Source: an uncultured Cyclobacteriaceae bacterium
GTDB lineage: Bacteria > Bacteroidota > Bacteroidia > Cytophagales > Cyclobacteriaceae
Direction: 5' to 3'
DNA length: 64,000 bases
Assembly: GCA_943788235.1 (NCBI GenBank)
Contig: CALSPM010000005.1
Location: 124,001 to 188,000, forward strand
Part shown: one piece after another, positions 18,390-27,097 of the stretch
How positions within the stretch are numbered: the first letter of the stretch is position 1
How the letters are laid out: each line of letters opens with the position of its first letter
The notes under the pieces: generated by a model
Told to the model about the DNA's origin: nothing
Databases searched by the model: none
The model's input: the letters and a program-made list of their open reading frames with translations, nothing else
Position numbers and translations under genes: made by a program

Positions 18390-19157
18390 TCAGGCGTCAT
18401 GTAAATAACTTCCCGCATTGATATCAAAAGTAGAACCCGTGGCATGGTCGGCCATTCCTGAAGCCAAAAAAGTGATCAATGGAGCCAAATCCTTGGGCTC
18501 AGTAAGGCGCTCCAAAGCAATGTCTTCCTTGGCATGCTCTTCTCCATATTGGGACATGAAAGCTTTAGCCATATCGGTTTGCACAAAACCAGGCGCTATA
18601 TTGAAGGCTTTCACCCCTTTTTTTCCAAATGATTTAGCAATGGATCGTGTCAAGGCTACCAGGCCCGCCTTGGAGCTGGCATACGCTAAATAATCCGCAG
18701 TCTCTCCCCGATAAGCCGCACGAGAACTGATATTAATGATCCTTCCCGAGGCTTTTTTCTGAATAAAATGTTGCACCGCTTTTTTGCATAAAATAGCTGG
18801 GCTATGCAGGTTCACCGTCATGGTTTTTTGCCAAAGAACATCCCATTCTTCTTGTACCATATCGATAGATGCCGGCTCAGCGATACCTGCGTTATTGATC
18901 AAAATTTCAATACTTCCCAGCTCTAAAACAACACGTTCAAAAAGTTTTACCGCTTCCCCAGAATCTGAAAGGTCTGCTTGAAAAGCTTTAGATTCATTAC
19001 CCATCACCTGAGCCAAACTTTCGGCATCATTCATATTTTTGTTATAATGAACAGCGATAGTGGCTCCTGCTTCTGCGAGTTTCGTCGCAATGGCCTTTCC
19101 TAGTCCACGGCTGGCTCCGGTAACTAAAATATTTAAACCAGAAAGATTTATATACAT
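18390..19157 (-). CDS. SDR-family NAD(P)-dependent oxidoreductase
   Basis: A classical short-chain dehydrogenase/reductase of 255 residues. It has the cofactor motif TGASRGLG (residues 13-20), NNAG, a catalytic Ser in INISS, the YASSK active-site Tyr/Lys pair, and PGFVQTDM after the active site. It resembles FabG-type 3-ketoacyl reductases and sugar or alcohol dehydrogenases; substrate cannot be read from the sequence. It is monocistronic, with about 115 bp before the TerB-like gene and 250 bp of A+T-rich DNA upstream before the divergent exchanger gene. Confidence 0.88.
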   Translation of the reverse strand: MYINLSGLNILVTGASRGLGKAIATKLAEAGATIAVHYNKNMNDAESLAQVMGNESKAFQADLSDSGEAVKLFERVVLELGSIEILINNAGIAEPASIDMVQEEWDVLWQKTMTVNLHSPAILCKKAVQHFIQKKASGRIINISSRAAYRGETADYLAYASSKAGLVALTRSIAKSFGKKGVKAFNIAPGFVQTDMAKAFMSQYGEEHAKEDIALERLTEPKDLAPLITFLASGMADHATGSTFDINAGSYLHDA

Positions 19158-19409
19158 GATCTCATCTATAATGAAAGTTTAAATTAGTACAATTAACTGT
19201 AACCTTTTGCTCTGGCCTAAAAGATTAATTTTTAAAAACTTAATTTAAGTAACAATAACTTTCTATTGATCATAAAAAAAAGAAAATGTAGTCAAATAAA
19301 AGTAAATTCAAGAAAATATCCACTTATTTTGGGTAACCTTGTGCTTAATGCTCATTTTTAATTAAAATTTAAAAAGATTGAGTAAAAACTGACTTAAAAT
19401 TTTTTTCCA

Positions 19410-20615
19410 ATGGGTTTATTAATTCCATTATTTCTTATTGCTTTATGCTGTTTAGTGATCTGGCGCGCTGGGGATGGCTTTATGGTCGCTTCTGAATATG
19501 TTGGCCGCAATCTCTCGGAAGGTGTTAGGGGAGCCACAATAAATGCTATAGCCAGTTCTATGCCGGAGGTATTCACTTCTTTTTTCTTTCTTTTTGTGCT
19601 AAATGACGCCTCTGGTTTTTCTGGAGGTATCGGAACTACCGCAGGCAGTGCTATTTTTAATAGTATGGTTATTCCTGCTGTTTCCATCATTGCGGTGATC
19701 TCTATGGGAGCCGTGAAAAGAATTGAAATCTCTCGTAAAGTTCTTTTTCGAGATGGAATCGCCTTAATTATTGCAGAATTCATCTTCCTTATTTTGATCA
19801 GTGGATCTGCGCTCGACTGGTATCATGGATTGTTGTTGATGTCTGTTTATGTGGTTTATATTATTTTCATGTTTGCTTCTATGGACAAAAAAACCAAAGA
19901 GGCTTTGATGACCTCCACACCACAAAAAGATGAGGAAGACGATCAAGAAAAAGTTGAACATATGGAATCTCCTTCCTTTTTTTTAGCGCTCATCACTTTA
20001 GACCTAGAGCGGATTTTCATTGGAAAATCCAAAATTAATGACACGCGAGCGTGGTTTTTATTGGTAACTGCCACACTGAGTATAGCAGGAGTTTGCTATT
20101 GGTTGGTATTGGCCTGTGAATGGTTAGGCGAAAAAACCTATGAGGTCCCCTATTTGGGAACCTTCAATGGATTGGACATTCCTGTTATGTTTGTCGCCCT
20201 GATTTTAGCATCTGCAGCATCAAGTTTTCCAGACACCATTATCTCAATCAAAGATGCTAAGAAAGGAAATTATGATGATGCCATTTCCAACGCACTTGGA
20301 AGCAACATTTTTGATGTCTGCTTTGCTTTAGGGTTTCCCCTATTTGTATTTACGTTAATCAACGGACCAATCGTAATGTCTGAAGACATCATTGACTTGA
20401 GTAGTGAATTACGATTATTATTACTATTATCCACAGTAGTGGCTGTTGTGATTTTTACTGCAGGTAAATATATGGGACGAGGGAAGGCTTTTCTTTTATT
20501 GGGAATATATGTGTTTTTTGTTATTTATATTGTAGGTAGAGGTGCTGGAAGTGAATGGGCTCAATCGATTGCTGATGGGTTGGTCTCTATGGTCCATTTC
20601 TTCAATATCAACTGA
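19410..20615 (+). CDS. Sodium:calcium antiporter family membrane protein
   Basis: This 401-residue polytopic protein contains both inverted alpha repeats of the Na/Ca exchanger (CaCA) superfamily: NAIASSMPEVFTSF near residue 48 and ASAASSFPDTIISI with NALGSNIFDVCFALG in the second half. An acidic cytoplasmic loop (KDEEDDQEKVEH) lies between the halves. It probably exchanges Na+ or H+ for Ca2+ or another cation across the inner membrane. The Met at 19410 directly precedes the first membrane helix. The 250-bp upstream region is A+T-rich, and I see no clear promoter in it. Confidence 0.88.
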   Translation: MGLLIPLFLIALCCLVIWRAGDGFMVASEYVGRNLSEGVRGATINAIASSMPEVFTSFFFLFVLNDASGFSGGIGTTAGSAIFNSMVIPAVSIIAVISMGAVKRIEISRKVLFRDGIALIIAEFIFLILISGSALDWYHGLLLMSVYVVYIIFMFASMDKKTKEALMTSTPQKDEEDDQEKVEHMESPSFFLALITLDLERIFIGKSKINDTRAWFLLVTATLSIAGVCYWLVLACEWLGEKTYEVPYLGTFNGLDIPVMFVALILASAASSFPDTIISIKDAKKGNYDDAISNALGSNIFDVCFALGFPLFVFTLINGPIVMSEDIIDLSSELRLLLLLSTVVAVVIFTAGKYMGRGKAFLLLGIYVFFVIYIVGRGAGSEWAQSIADGLVSMVHFFNIN

Positions 20616-20693
20616 TAGGTCTCCGCCGAGAAGCTCTCAGCGCGTAATATTAACGTGCCCTTACTCTTTTTTATTAGTGATATCATATATACC

Positions 20694-21108
20694 ATGAATT
20701 TGACCAAGATTTGCAAAGATGAACAGACACATTTTTCTCAAGAAGAAATCTCGTTAACACCTTTTCCAAGAGAGTTTCATCTCATTAATAACCTGGTCAG
20801 CGAGGTGATTTTATCATCCGGTATTCAAACGGTTACCGCACAAGTCTTCGTCTTACACACTTCGGCCAGTTCGAGCATCAATGAAAATACAGATCCTTCC
20901 GTTCGACTTGATTTTAATTAACCTTAATGAGTTAATTCTAAAAAATCAAGCTTATTATCAGCATAATTACGAGGGTTCAGATGGCATGCCGGGTTTCCCT
21001 ATTTATTCTGGACGCCCTCAATTAGATACAAGGCAAGGCGTGTATTTAGGTGAACATCTCAATGATGGTGGGGTTAGAAACATGATCATCACCGTTAATG
21101 GTGCGTAA
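20694..21108 (+). pseudogene. yjbQ: Broken yjbQ (UPF0047) gene
   Basis: The first frame (20694-20921) carries the family core FVLHTSASSSINENTDP, equivalent to the HTTAS...INENADP motif of YjbQ proteins. The second frame (from about 20917) carries YYQHNYEGSDGMPGFP and RQGVYLGEHLNDGGVRNMII, equivalent to the C-terminal half. A one-base shift separates them at TTTTAATTAACC. The segment after DGMP also lacks roughly nine residues compared with the usual DDMPAHIKSSLLG stretch, which contains a conserved His. Together with the Ser-for-Thr change in HTSAS, this suggests a non-functional relic. Intact members show thiamine-phosphate-synthase-like activity in vitro, and their true role is unsettled. 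Confidence 0.65.
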
Positions 21109-21208
21109 CCATTACCATGACTAGTCTAATAGCCACCGTCATGTAATGTCCTCATTTTGCCATCATCAAACCCCTGCTATACCCGATGGATGCTTGTTTA
21201 ATTTTGAT

Positions 21209-21700
21209 TCACTCCTTAGGGTTCCTCAACTGTTGTAATTCATCTTGAATTCGCTCTTTGTCTGAGGCTATCTCATTGACAATAGCGGTCACTTTTAAAA
21301 ATGATTGTAATTCCCCTTCTGTTATTTTATGTAATATATGTTTGTTGAATGCCTTTACGGAACCACTAGAGAACGCTCGTTTTTCCCTTCCCTTCTTGGT
21401 TAGGAAAATACGAACTAATCGTCCATCTAAGGGATCTTTTTTCCTGATGATCCATTTTTTTTGCTCCAGTGCTTTCAAAATTCTAGTCAGGCTCCTCGCT
21501 TCAAGACCCATCAAGGGTGCAATTTTTGTAGCAGGAGTTCCCTTTTCAACGTCTATGTTAAGCAGTACAAAGCCACTTGATGGAGAGATTTCGAAATCCT
21601 GTCCATATTGACTGTACATACGTGAGATGGCATGCCACGCTATCTTAATATTAAAATCAATGCTTTGTTCTTTTTTCATGGTTTTCGTAAATATAGCCAT
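21209..21700 (-). CDS. MarR-family transcriptional regulator
   Basis: The protein (163 residues, or 156 from the internal Met at 21679) has the MarR winged-helix layout. LMGLEARSLTRILKALEQKK is the recognition-helix region, KKDPLDGRLVRIFLTKKGRE the wing and following helix, and dimerisation helices flank both ends. MarR proteins are dimeric repressors that release DNA on binding small phenolic or acyl ligands. In Bacteroidota this subtype often sits beside fatty-acid degradation genes, but no such genes are adjacent here. It is divergent from the 21788 gene, and the 87-bp gap between them is the obvious place for an operator. Confidence 0.85.
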   Translation of the reverse strand: MAIFTKTMKKEQSIDFNIKIAWHAISRMYSQYGQDFEISPSSGFVLLNIDVEKGTPATKIAPLMGLEARSLTRILKALEQKKWIIRKKDPLDGRLVRIFLTKKGREKRAFSSGSVKAFNKHILHKITEGELQSFLKVTAIVNEIASDKERIQDELQQLRNPKE

Positions 21701-21787
21701 TCTATTGCGTTTACTCCCATCTTTTTTAATATGCCCCCTTTGCTTCGAGACAAAAGCGCATTATCTTGCTGATCTAATTGCAACACT

Positions 21788-22359
21788 ATGAGCACCTCTA
21801 ACTTTCAAGAAATTCCCAAAGTTTTTTATTCTTATCAAACACAAAAAGCTTTTTGTAACTGTTTGGTGTGTAATTGCTATTTATTAGACGATGAGACCTA
21901 CGTCATTGAAAAGGCATATAAGAAGCATCCAGGATATACCGCACAAGACGTGATCTTTGATTATGCTATTTGTTTGCTTGTGCATTAAAAATGAGGCAAG
22001 AATTTTCAACAGATTCTTTAGCAAAAATAGATGCCTATTTTTCAGAACACCTTGTCTTGAATACGATCCCTCTTCAAAAGAATCCCATCAATATTGATCA
22101 ATGCTTAGCCCAATGTGCTGTAAAGAAAACTTCAATTACTGAGATAACTAATTATCAGATTTATGGTCATTTTCATGGAAATAAGCTCATTAAGAGTATT
22201 TCTCCTTATCTAATTTCTCAATCAGCGATAGAAGAAATTATCCCTCTTATATCTAACGATACCCAAGATATGTTGAATGATTTTTACAATCGCCATTTGA
22301 ATCCTGATCCCGAGATGTTCGTGCCTAAGCAACCTTCGGATCAATTGATCTTCATTTAA
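21788..22359 (+). CDS. Cys-rich N-terminal hypothetical protein (one frameshift)
   Basis: The first frame gives MSTSNFQEIPKVFYSYQTQK followed by a Cys cluster (FCNCLVCNCYLLDD) that could bind a metal. It stops at 21988, while the next frame continues FACALKMRQEFSTDSLAKID to 22359. The shift lies in TATTTGTTTG near 21968. The joined protein is about 190 residues, cytoplasmic, and of no family I recognise. It starts 87 bp from the divergent MarR gene, so that regulator could control it. Its 3' end overlaps the convergent TPR gene by 4 bp. Confidence 0.5.
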
Positions 22360-24173
22360 TTTAACCCATCACCTCGCAATATACGAAAACGCCTTCTGGC
22401 CTCAACTGCATAAGCACTGCCAGGAAAATTGTCGAGGAACTGTCGATACGCTTGTTGTGCCTCAGACTTGTTATCTAAATATTCTTCTAAAATTTGAGCC
22501 TTCATAAATAAGGCATCATCTCCTAATACTCCTTCTGAATATTCGTTTATCATGGTGTTTAAGGAGCTTAATGCTTTTTGATATTTGCCCATGCGTTTAT
22601 CAAGTTTGGCTAATAACCAAAAACCATCATCCCGGATAGGATGACCCAATTGAGTATTAATCAGTATTTCTAGTTTCACTCGGGCTTCATCATATCTATT
22701 CTGATACATTAGCAAAGATATATTAGCATACTCCATTAGCCCTAATTCGTTGCTATCGCCCATAGTATTGGTTTCTATGAATAAACTAAGGTCTAGGGCA
22801 TCATTGGCTATTTCTTTGGTAGTAGAACGCTTCAATATGTCTAAATGTGATTTGGCTAAATCGAAATTGCTCATAAAATAATGTAACCTAGCATTTTTTA
22901 ATTTAGCTTCATAGGCTATGGAGGTGTATGGATTGTCTTTTTCAATTTGTGAATATAATAACGATGCTTCCCACTGATTTCCGATAATCATATTGATATT
23001 GCCTAGATCCATCTTTACTTGAGCATGAAAGGTTCTCGTTGTCCCAGATAAATTTTTCAGTTTCTCTAAAATTTTTATTGCCGTGTCTGGTACATTTAAT
23101 TGGTATGCCATTATTCCGGCTTTCCTTTTTAAAGCTTGTAACCGATAAGGATTCGTTTCTGTCGTGCGTTCATAAAATTGTTGATATTCCGCTGCTATCT
23201 GATGCAGGGCTTGCTTATCTATCGTCGGCTTGTCAGATAATTTTTTTTCTTTAGATAGTAGTGACAGAAATTGGGCCTTCTCTAGCGTTGGTCCTTGACC
23301 ACTTTTTGTCACAACGTACTCATAAAAAAGAACAGCTTCTTCATAAGCTTGATTATCATAGGCTACTTTAGCGACTTGCATTACGGTACTCCCCTTTCTT
23401 TGAGAATTTCTGTCGATCGCCTTTGCTTGGACAAATGCTCCTTGATAATTATTTCCCTGAATATATAACCACATTAACAGATCATTATAAAGTCCGTCAT
23501 CAGGATATTGTTGCGATCTAGTAATGAGCTCTTTCTCTAGTATTTCTTTGATACTCTCATCTAATAGCAGATCCTGTAAGATGTTTTTTATATAAGGTAT
23601 ATGGTGGGCTTGTTGTGAAGCAAAATTTACATATTCTGCTATCATCTTAGGATTATTACCTAGCATACTATAATTTTTCGCAAAATCAAGAGCATAGGCC
23701 TTAGAATTTTGGGATTCGATTCGCGCTTGTGATAAAAAGACTAATGCATCGTTATGCAGTTTTCTTTGACTTAATTCTTCTGCTATCCTTTTTAATGTAT
23801 TTACATTTCCTCGACTTGCGTCGTAAAGGGCTTCTTTAAACCGTTTATATTCTTTTTGGTTTGGAAGCAAATGCGCCACATAGATTTGATCGACGTGATA
23901 TCTTGAGTTCCCAGGATATTGTTTAATTACATAATTTAAATATTTATATGCATCATCTAGCTTAGCATTATTGATCATCAAATCAAGATAATTGCTATGT
24001 ATTCGCGGAATATTTCTTTTTTGCTTTGACAATTTTTTATATATATTGCCCGCCTTGTCGTATTCTTTAGATTGATAATATTCATTTGCCAGCTTAATTT
24101 GATCCAATTCTTGTCCAAATGTAGTAGCTATTATCATTAAGCTCATTAGATAATTGATTAATTGTTTTTCCAC
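22356..24173 (-). CDS. Tetratricopeptide-repeat secreted protein
   Basis: A 605-residue protein with a probable signal peptide (QLINYLMSLMIIATTFG) and many degenerate TPR units along its length, for example LANEYYQSKEYDKAGNIYKK at the N-terminus and DNKSEAQQAYRQFLDNFPGS near the C-terminus. TPR arrays are protein-interaction scaffolds; a periplasmic or outer-membrane-associated role is likely, but the partner is unknown. The start codon region overlaps a near-DnaA-box sequence (24166-24174). It is the last minus-strand gene before the A+T-rich gap. Confidence 0.75.
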   Translation of the reverse strand: MEKQLINYLMSLMIIATTFGQELDQIKLANEYYQSKEYDKAGNIYKKLSKQKRNIPRIHSNYLDLMINNAKLDDAYKYLNYVIKQYPGNSRYHVDQIYVAHLLPNQKEYKRFKEALYDASRGNVNTLKRIAEELSQRKLHNDALVFLSQARIESQNSKAYALDFAKNYSMLGNNPKMIAEYVNFASQQAHHIPYIKNILQDLLLDESIKEILEKELITRSQQYPDDGLYNDLLMWLYIQGNNYQGAFVQAKAIDRNSQRKGSTVMQVAKVAYDNQAYEEAVLFYEYVVTKSGQGPTLEKAQFLSLLSKEKKLSDKPTIDKQALHQIAAEYQQFYERTTETNPYRLQALKRKAGIMAYQLNVPDTAIKILEKLKNLSGTTRTFHAQVKMDLGNINMIIGNQWEASLLYSQIEKDNPYTSIAYEAKLKNARLHYFMSNFDLAKSHLDILKRSTTKEIANDALDLSLFIETNTMGDSNELGLMEYANISLLMYQNRYDEARVKLEILINTQLGHPIRDDGFWLLAKLDKRMGKYQKALSSLNTMINEYSEGVLGDDALFMKAQILEEYLDNKSEAQQAYRQFLDNFPGSAYAVEARRRFRILRGDGLN

Positions 24174-24533
24174 ATTTTTAAGGTCTCATTTATTATATTT
24201 ATATAAGATTAATTAATTATTATAATATATTATGTCTGTTGATATGTTAGCAAAATAATGAAATATCACTAGGAATTTATATTTGTTTATAAAAAGAGAA
24301 TTATCAATAAGTTATTCACCAATGAAATTATAGCAAGTCTTTCATTTATAAAAGATTAAATAATTATCAACTTTTTTTATTATAACATTATAAATGAAAT
24401 TATAGATACGTTTTTAACATATAGATGTGAGGATTTTTTATTTATAGACATCAAATAAGGGTGATATTAAGCACTGAGTATAAGTAAGGGTTACAGATAA
24501 GTTATGCACCAAGATTTAAGGCTTACACACATA
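24174..24533. other. A+T-rich intergenic region with DnaA-box-like sites (candidate oriC)
   Basis: I see no gene in these 360 bp. The stretch is strongly A+T-rich (for example 24190-24232 and 24355-24400). It contains two nearly identical 16-mers, ATAAGTTATTCACCAA at 24307-24322 and ATAAGTTATGCACCAA at 24497-24512. Each includes a 9-mer one base off the DnaA box TTATNCACA. A third near match, TTTTCCACA, lies at 24166-24174. An A+T-rich unwinding segment beside repeated boxes, and a parS site 4.5 kb away, fit a replication origin. However, none of the boxes is exact and dnaA is not in the window. Confidence 0.35.
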
Positions 24534-26225
24534 CTAAAAAGTGAGGTCGTCGATTGAGATTTCCCAATTGGCTGAGATTTTTGTTGGTTTAGGGTATAAA
24601 TAAATATTTTCCGGAGTGCTGTCATCTATAAAATTTCCCACCGACCAAACGCCATCCAGATTGTTATCAATTAAAACACGTAATTTGTAGGTACCTGGAT
24701 GAAGGTATTCGATAGTGAAAGTTGTTTGATTTTGTCGTTCGGCGATAAGTTTGTTTTCGGTATCTAGAATTTGTATGATAAATGATTTCTTTGCAGTTTT
24801 TGCTTTGACGTGAAGGGTGCCGAAGTCGCTGATTTCTTTTTTTACAAGTTTGATAAGGATGCGTGACAAGTTAAGTCCATCCGCATCTGTAAAACACGTG
24901 CTATCGAATGAGATAGAGGTAAGCTTTAACATACGGTGATCAGGAATCAGCGAATCTTGTTGATGGAGTTTTTGAAGCTGATGGTTAAGAGAATCCTGTA
25001 GTATTGACCAATTCAAAGAAATTTTAAAAGAAAGTTCTGTTCTGTTATAATTCCAATGGTATCGTTCCACATCAATGGGTGTAATAGGTAAAAGGGTGTC
25101 GGTGTTGAGAAGCACACTGAGGCTATCAAAGAGAGCTATGGGTTTATCAAACGACAAGGAAACCTCATACTGGCTAGCATTGATTGCTTGCGTATGTATG
25201 TTGGAAGTCGGAGGGGTTGGGGGACGTTGGGAAGAAAGGAACTTGACTATAAGTGTATCAAGGGATTTTTGATGAATGGTGTCATAAACGGTCATTATAA
25301 TCTGACTACTGTCGCTGTTTTGATTATAGAGCGTATCTAACGGAGGAAATATGCGAATGGATGTGAACTCATCTTGAAGTTGATGATAAAAAGTATATTT
25401 ATAGGGGGAGAGATAAGCGAGTTGATAAAATGTGATTGGTTTAGAATAACGCACATCATAATAGCGACCAAACGAGCGTGAAGAGATAAAGTTGAGGGGA
25501 CGAGAATCAATAGAATTGACGATTAGATTGACGCTATCTAAACCTGAGGATAGAAGAACAAAGGAAGGCTTCAATCCATAGGTCTCACTTTCTGAATTAA
25601 AGGTAAAGTTGTTATTTTCGTCATTAAAAGCGAATATTTTGTACCGGCCATATTTAACATTGTTAATAACATAGGCTCCAGAATCATTGGTAGTACTAAA
25701 GTAAAGAGGTTTATCTATGGTAAGATCTAAGCTGTCAGAATATGAGTAAAGCCCAACTAACACCCCTGAAGCGGGTAATTGGGTGTATAATTCAGATATG
25801 GTACCTTTAATGAAAAGGGAGTCAATATAGGGTCCTGTACTTAATGCTAGCGAAAGATTAATGACTGGATTTTTCTCGGTAAAATCGGTAACTCCTTGTA
25901 AAAAATTGAATGTATAGGTAGTGCTATCTAGTAGTCGCTCCTCAAACTCAATGCGCACCTTATTTTTTTTAGTTTTAGCCGTGTACTTCAATTCCGTAAG
26001 CGGACTAATGACTAAGTTTCTTTTGAGGGAAGTAGTATTGATGTCATCATCGAAGGAAAGTTCAATCCAGTCATTATCAAAATTAAGTGCCCCGTTAGGC
26101 GGAATGGAGCTTATTAAGATGGGGGGAATAGAGTCCTTGGGTCCTCCTGTGGGGCTGCGCTGATTGGCGCAATTTAGGTTCATGAGTATAAGGCTAATCA
26201 GAAAGGCTTTGACAAAAATCTTCAT
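24534..26225 (-). CDS. Ig-like (Big_5) domain lipoprotein
   Basis: The N-terminus (AFLISLILMNLNC then ANQRSPTGGPKD) is a lipoprotein signal followed by the low-complexity TGGPKDSIPP linker. A Big_5-type Ig-like domain follows (SIPPNGALNFDNDWIELSFDD). A carboxypeptidase-regulatory-like beta-sandwich appears in the middle (GAYVINNVKYGRYKIFAFND) and another near the C-terminus (YLHPGTYKLRVLIDNNLDGVW). This 563-residue architecture is common in Bacteroidota as an outer-membrane-anchored protein of unknown function. Its ATG overlaps the stop of the methyltransferase gene (ATGA), implying translational coupling in the ybeY-mnmG operon. Confidence 0.8.
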   Translation of the reverse strand: MKIFVKAFLISLILMNLNCANQRSPTGGPKDSIPPILISSIPPNGALNFDNDWIELSFDDDINTTSLKRNLVISPLTELKYTAKTKKNKVRIEFEERLLDSTTYTFNFLQGVTDFTEKNPVINLSLALSTGPYIDSLFIKGTISELYTQLPASGVLVGLYSYSDSLDLTIDKPLYFSTTNDSGAYVINNVKYGRYKIFAFNDENNNFTFNSESETYGLKPSFVLLSSGLDSVNLIVNSIDSRPLNFISSRSFGRYYDVRYSKPITFYQLAYLSPYKYTFYHQLQDEFTSIRIFPPLDTLYNQNSDSSQIIMTVYDTIHQKSLDTLIVKFLSSQRPPTPPTSNIHTQAINASQYEVSLSFDKPIALFDSLSVLLNTDTLLPITPIDVERYHWNYNRTELSFKISLNWSILQDSLNHQLQKLHQQDSLIPDHRMLKLTSISFDSTCFTDADGLNLSRILIKLVKKEISDFGTLHVKAKTAKKSFIIQILDTENKLIAERQNQTTFTIEYLHPGTYKLRVLIDNNLDGVWSVGNFIDDSTPENIYLYPKPTKISANWEISIDDLTF

Positions 26226-27097
26226 GTACCAATGACGTATAATAGACTCGAATATTGTCGACTTGTATGGGCCGATTTATTGGAGCGGTATCCAATATAG
26301 AGGCCTCTCATAAATGAATAAGGGTTGTTTAAATGTCGTTCGCTAAGCATGGATACATAATAAGCATCAAATGTCATCGGTTTAGTTTCCAGAATTCGGA
26401 GACCATATGGTTTTAAAAATGTATCCATGGCCTTTTTGCTGAAATGATATAAATGCCTTGGTACATCATAACCAGCCCAATGAGTACCATAATAATTGCT
26501 GTCCCATGAGTTTGGGTTCGGTACTGCTATGAAAAGGTGTCCTTTTTTCGATAAGCGGTCTTTAATTTCACGAAAGGAGGCACCCAAATTAGGTAAATGT
26601 TCTAATACGTGCCACATTGTAACGACATCGAATTTTTGTTCTGATTTGTATGAAGATAGATTTTCATAGATTCGTGTTTTGATTGATACAGGGGCGTGGT
26701 CGACAGCATTTGAGCTGGGCTCGACCCCTATGACATCAAAGTCAGCACCCGCTTTTTGGAGAAATGCTCCCGTGCCGGCGCCAAAGTCTAAAAGCGACCC
26801 TGATGTGTGGTATTTTTTAATACTTTTAAGCTTTTGGCGTAATGTAACTTGACGGACCACGCGATAGACGAAATCCAAAAGCGAGTTTTTGTTGTCGTTA
26901 TGTGATACATAGTCATCCGATTCGTAGTAGTGTGGTAAACGGGAATCACTGGGGCGAGGATTGGTGAAGAGGAGATGACACATTTGGCACTGGACTATGG
27001 CAAAACTTTCACCACTGACCAAGTGATCTTTAGCAATGTGGAGATTGTCAAAAATGGAGTGTTTACAAGAAGGACAAAAGTCTAATTTTTTGTACAT
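26222..27097 (-). CDS. Class I SAM-dependent methyltransferase with N-terminal zinc motif
   Basis: An N-terminal zinc-ribbon-like pair (CPSCKHS and CQMCHLLF) precedes the methyltransferase fold. The SAM-binding motif I is LLDFGAGTGAFLQKAG, motif II region is VVTMWHVLEHLPN, and motif III region is KGHLFIAVPNPNSWDS. This combination is the Methyltransf_23-type family. The substrate is unknown; homologues act on small molecules, lipids or quinone-like compounds. Its start overlaps the mnmG stop by one base (TAATG), and its stop overlaps the next start, so the three genes are one translationally coupled unit. Confidence 0.85.
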   Translation of the reverse strand: MYKKLDFCPSCKHSIFDNLHIAKDHLVSGESFAIVQCQMCHLLFTNPRPSDSRLPHYYESDDYVSHNDNKNSLLDFVYRVVRQVTLRQKLKSIKKYHTSGSLLDFGAGTGAFLQKAGADFDVIGVEPSSNAVDHAPVSIKTRIYENLSSYKSEQKFDVVTMWHVLEHLPNLGASFREIKDRLSKKGHLFIAVPNPNSWDSNYYGTHWAGYDVPRHLYHFSKKAMDTFLKPYGLRILETKPMTFDAYYVSMLSERHLNNPYSFMRGLYIGYRSNKSAHTSRQYSSLLYVIGT

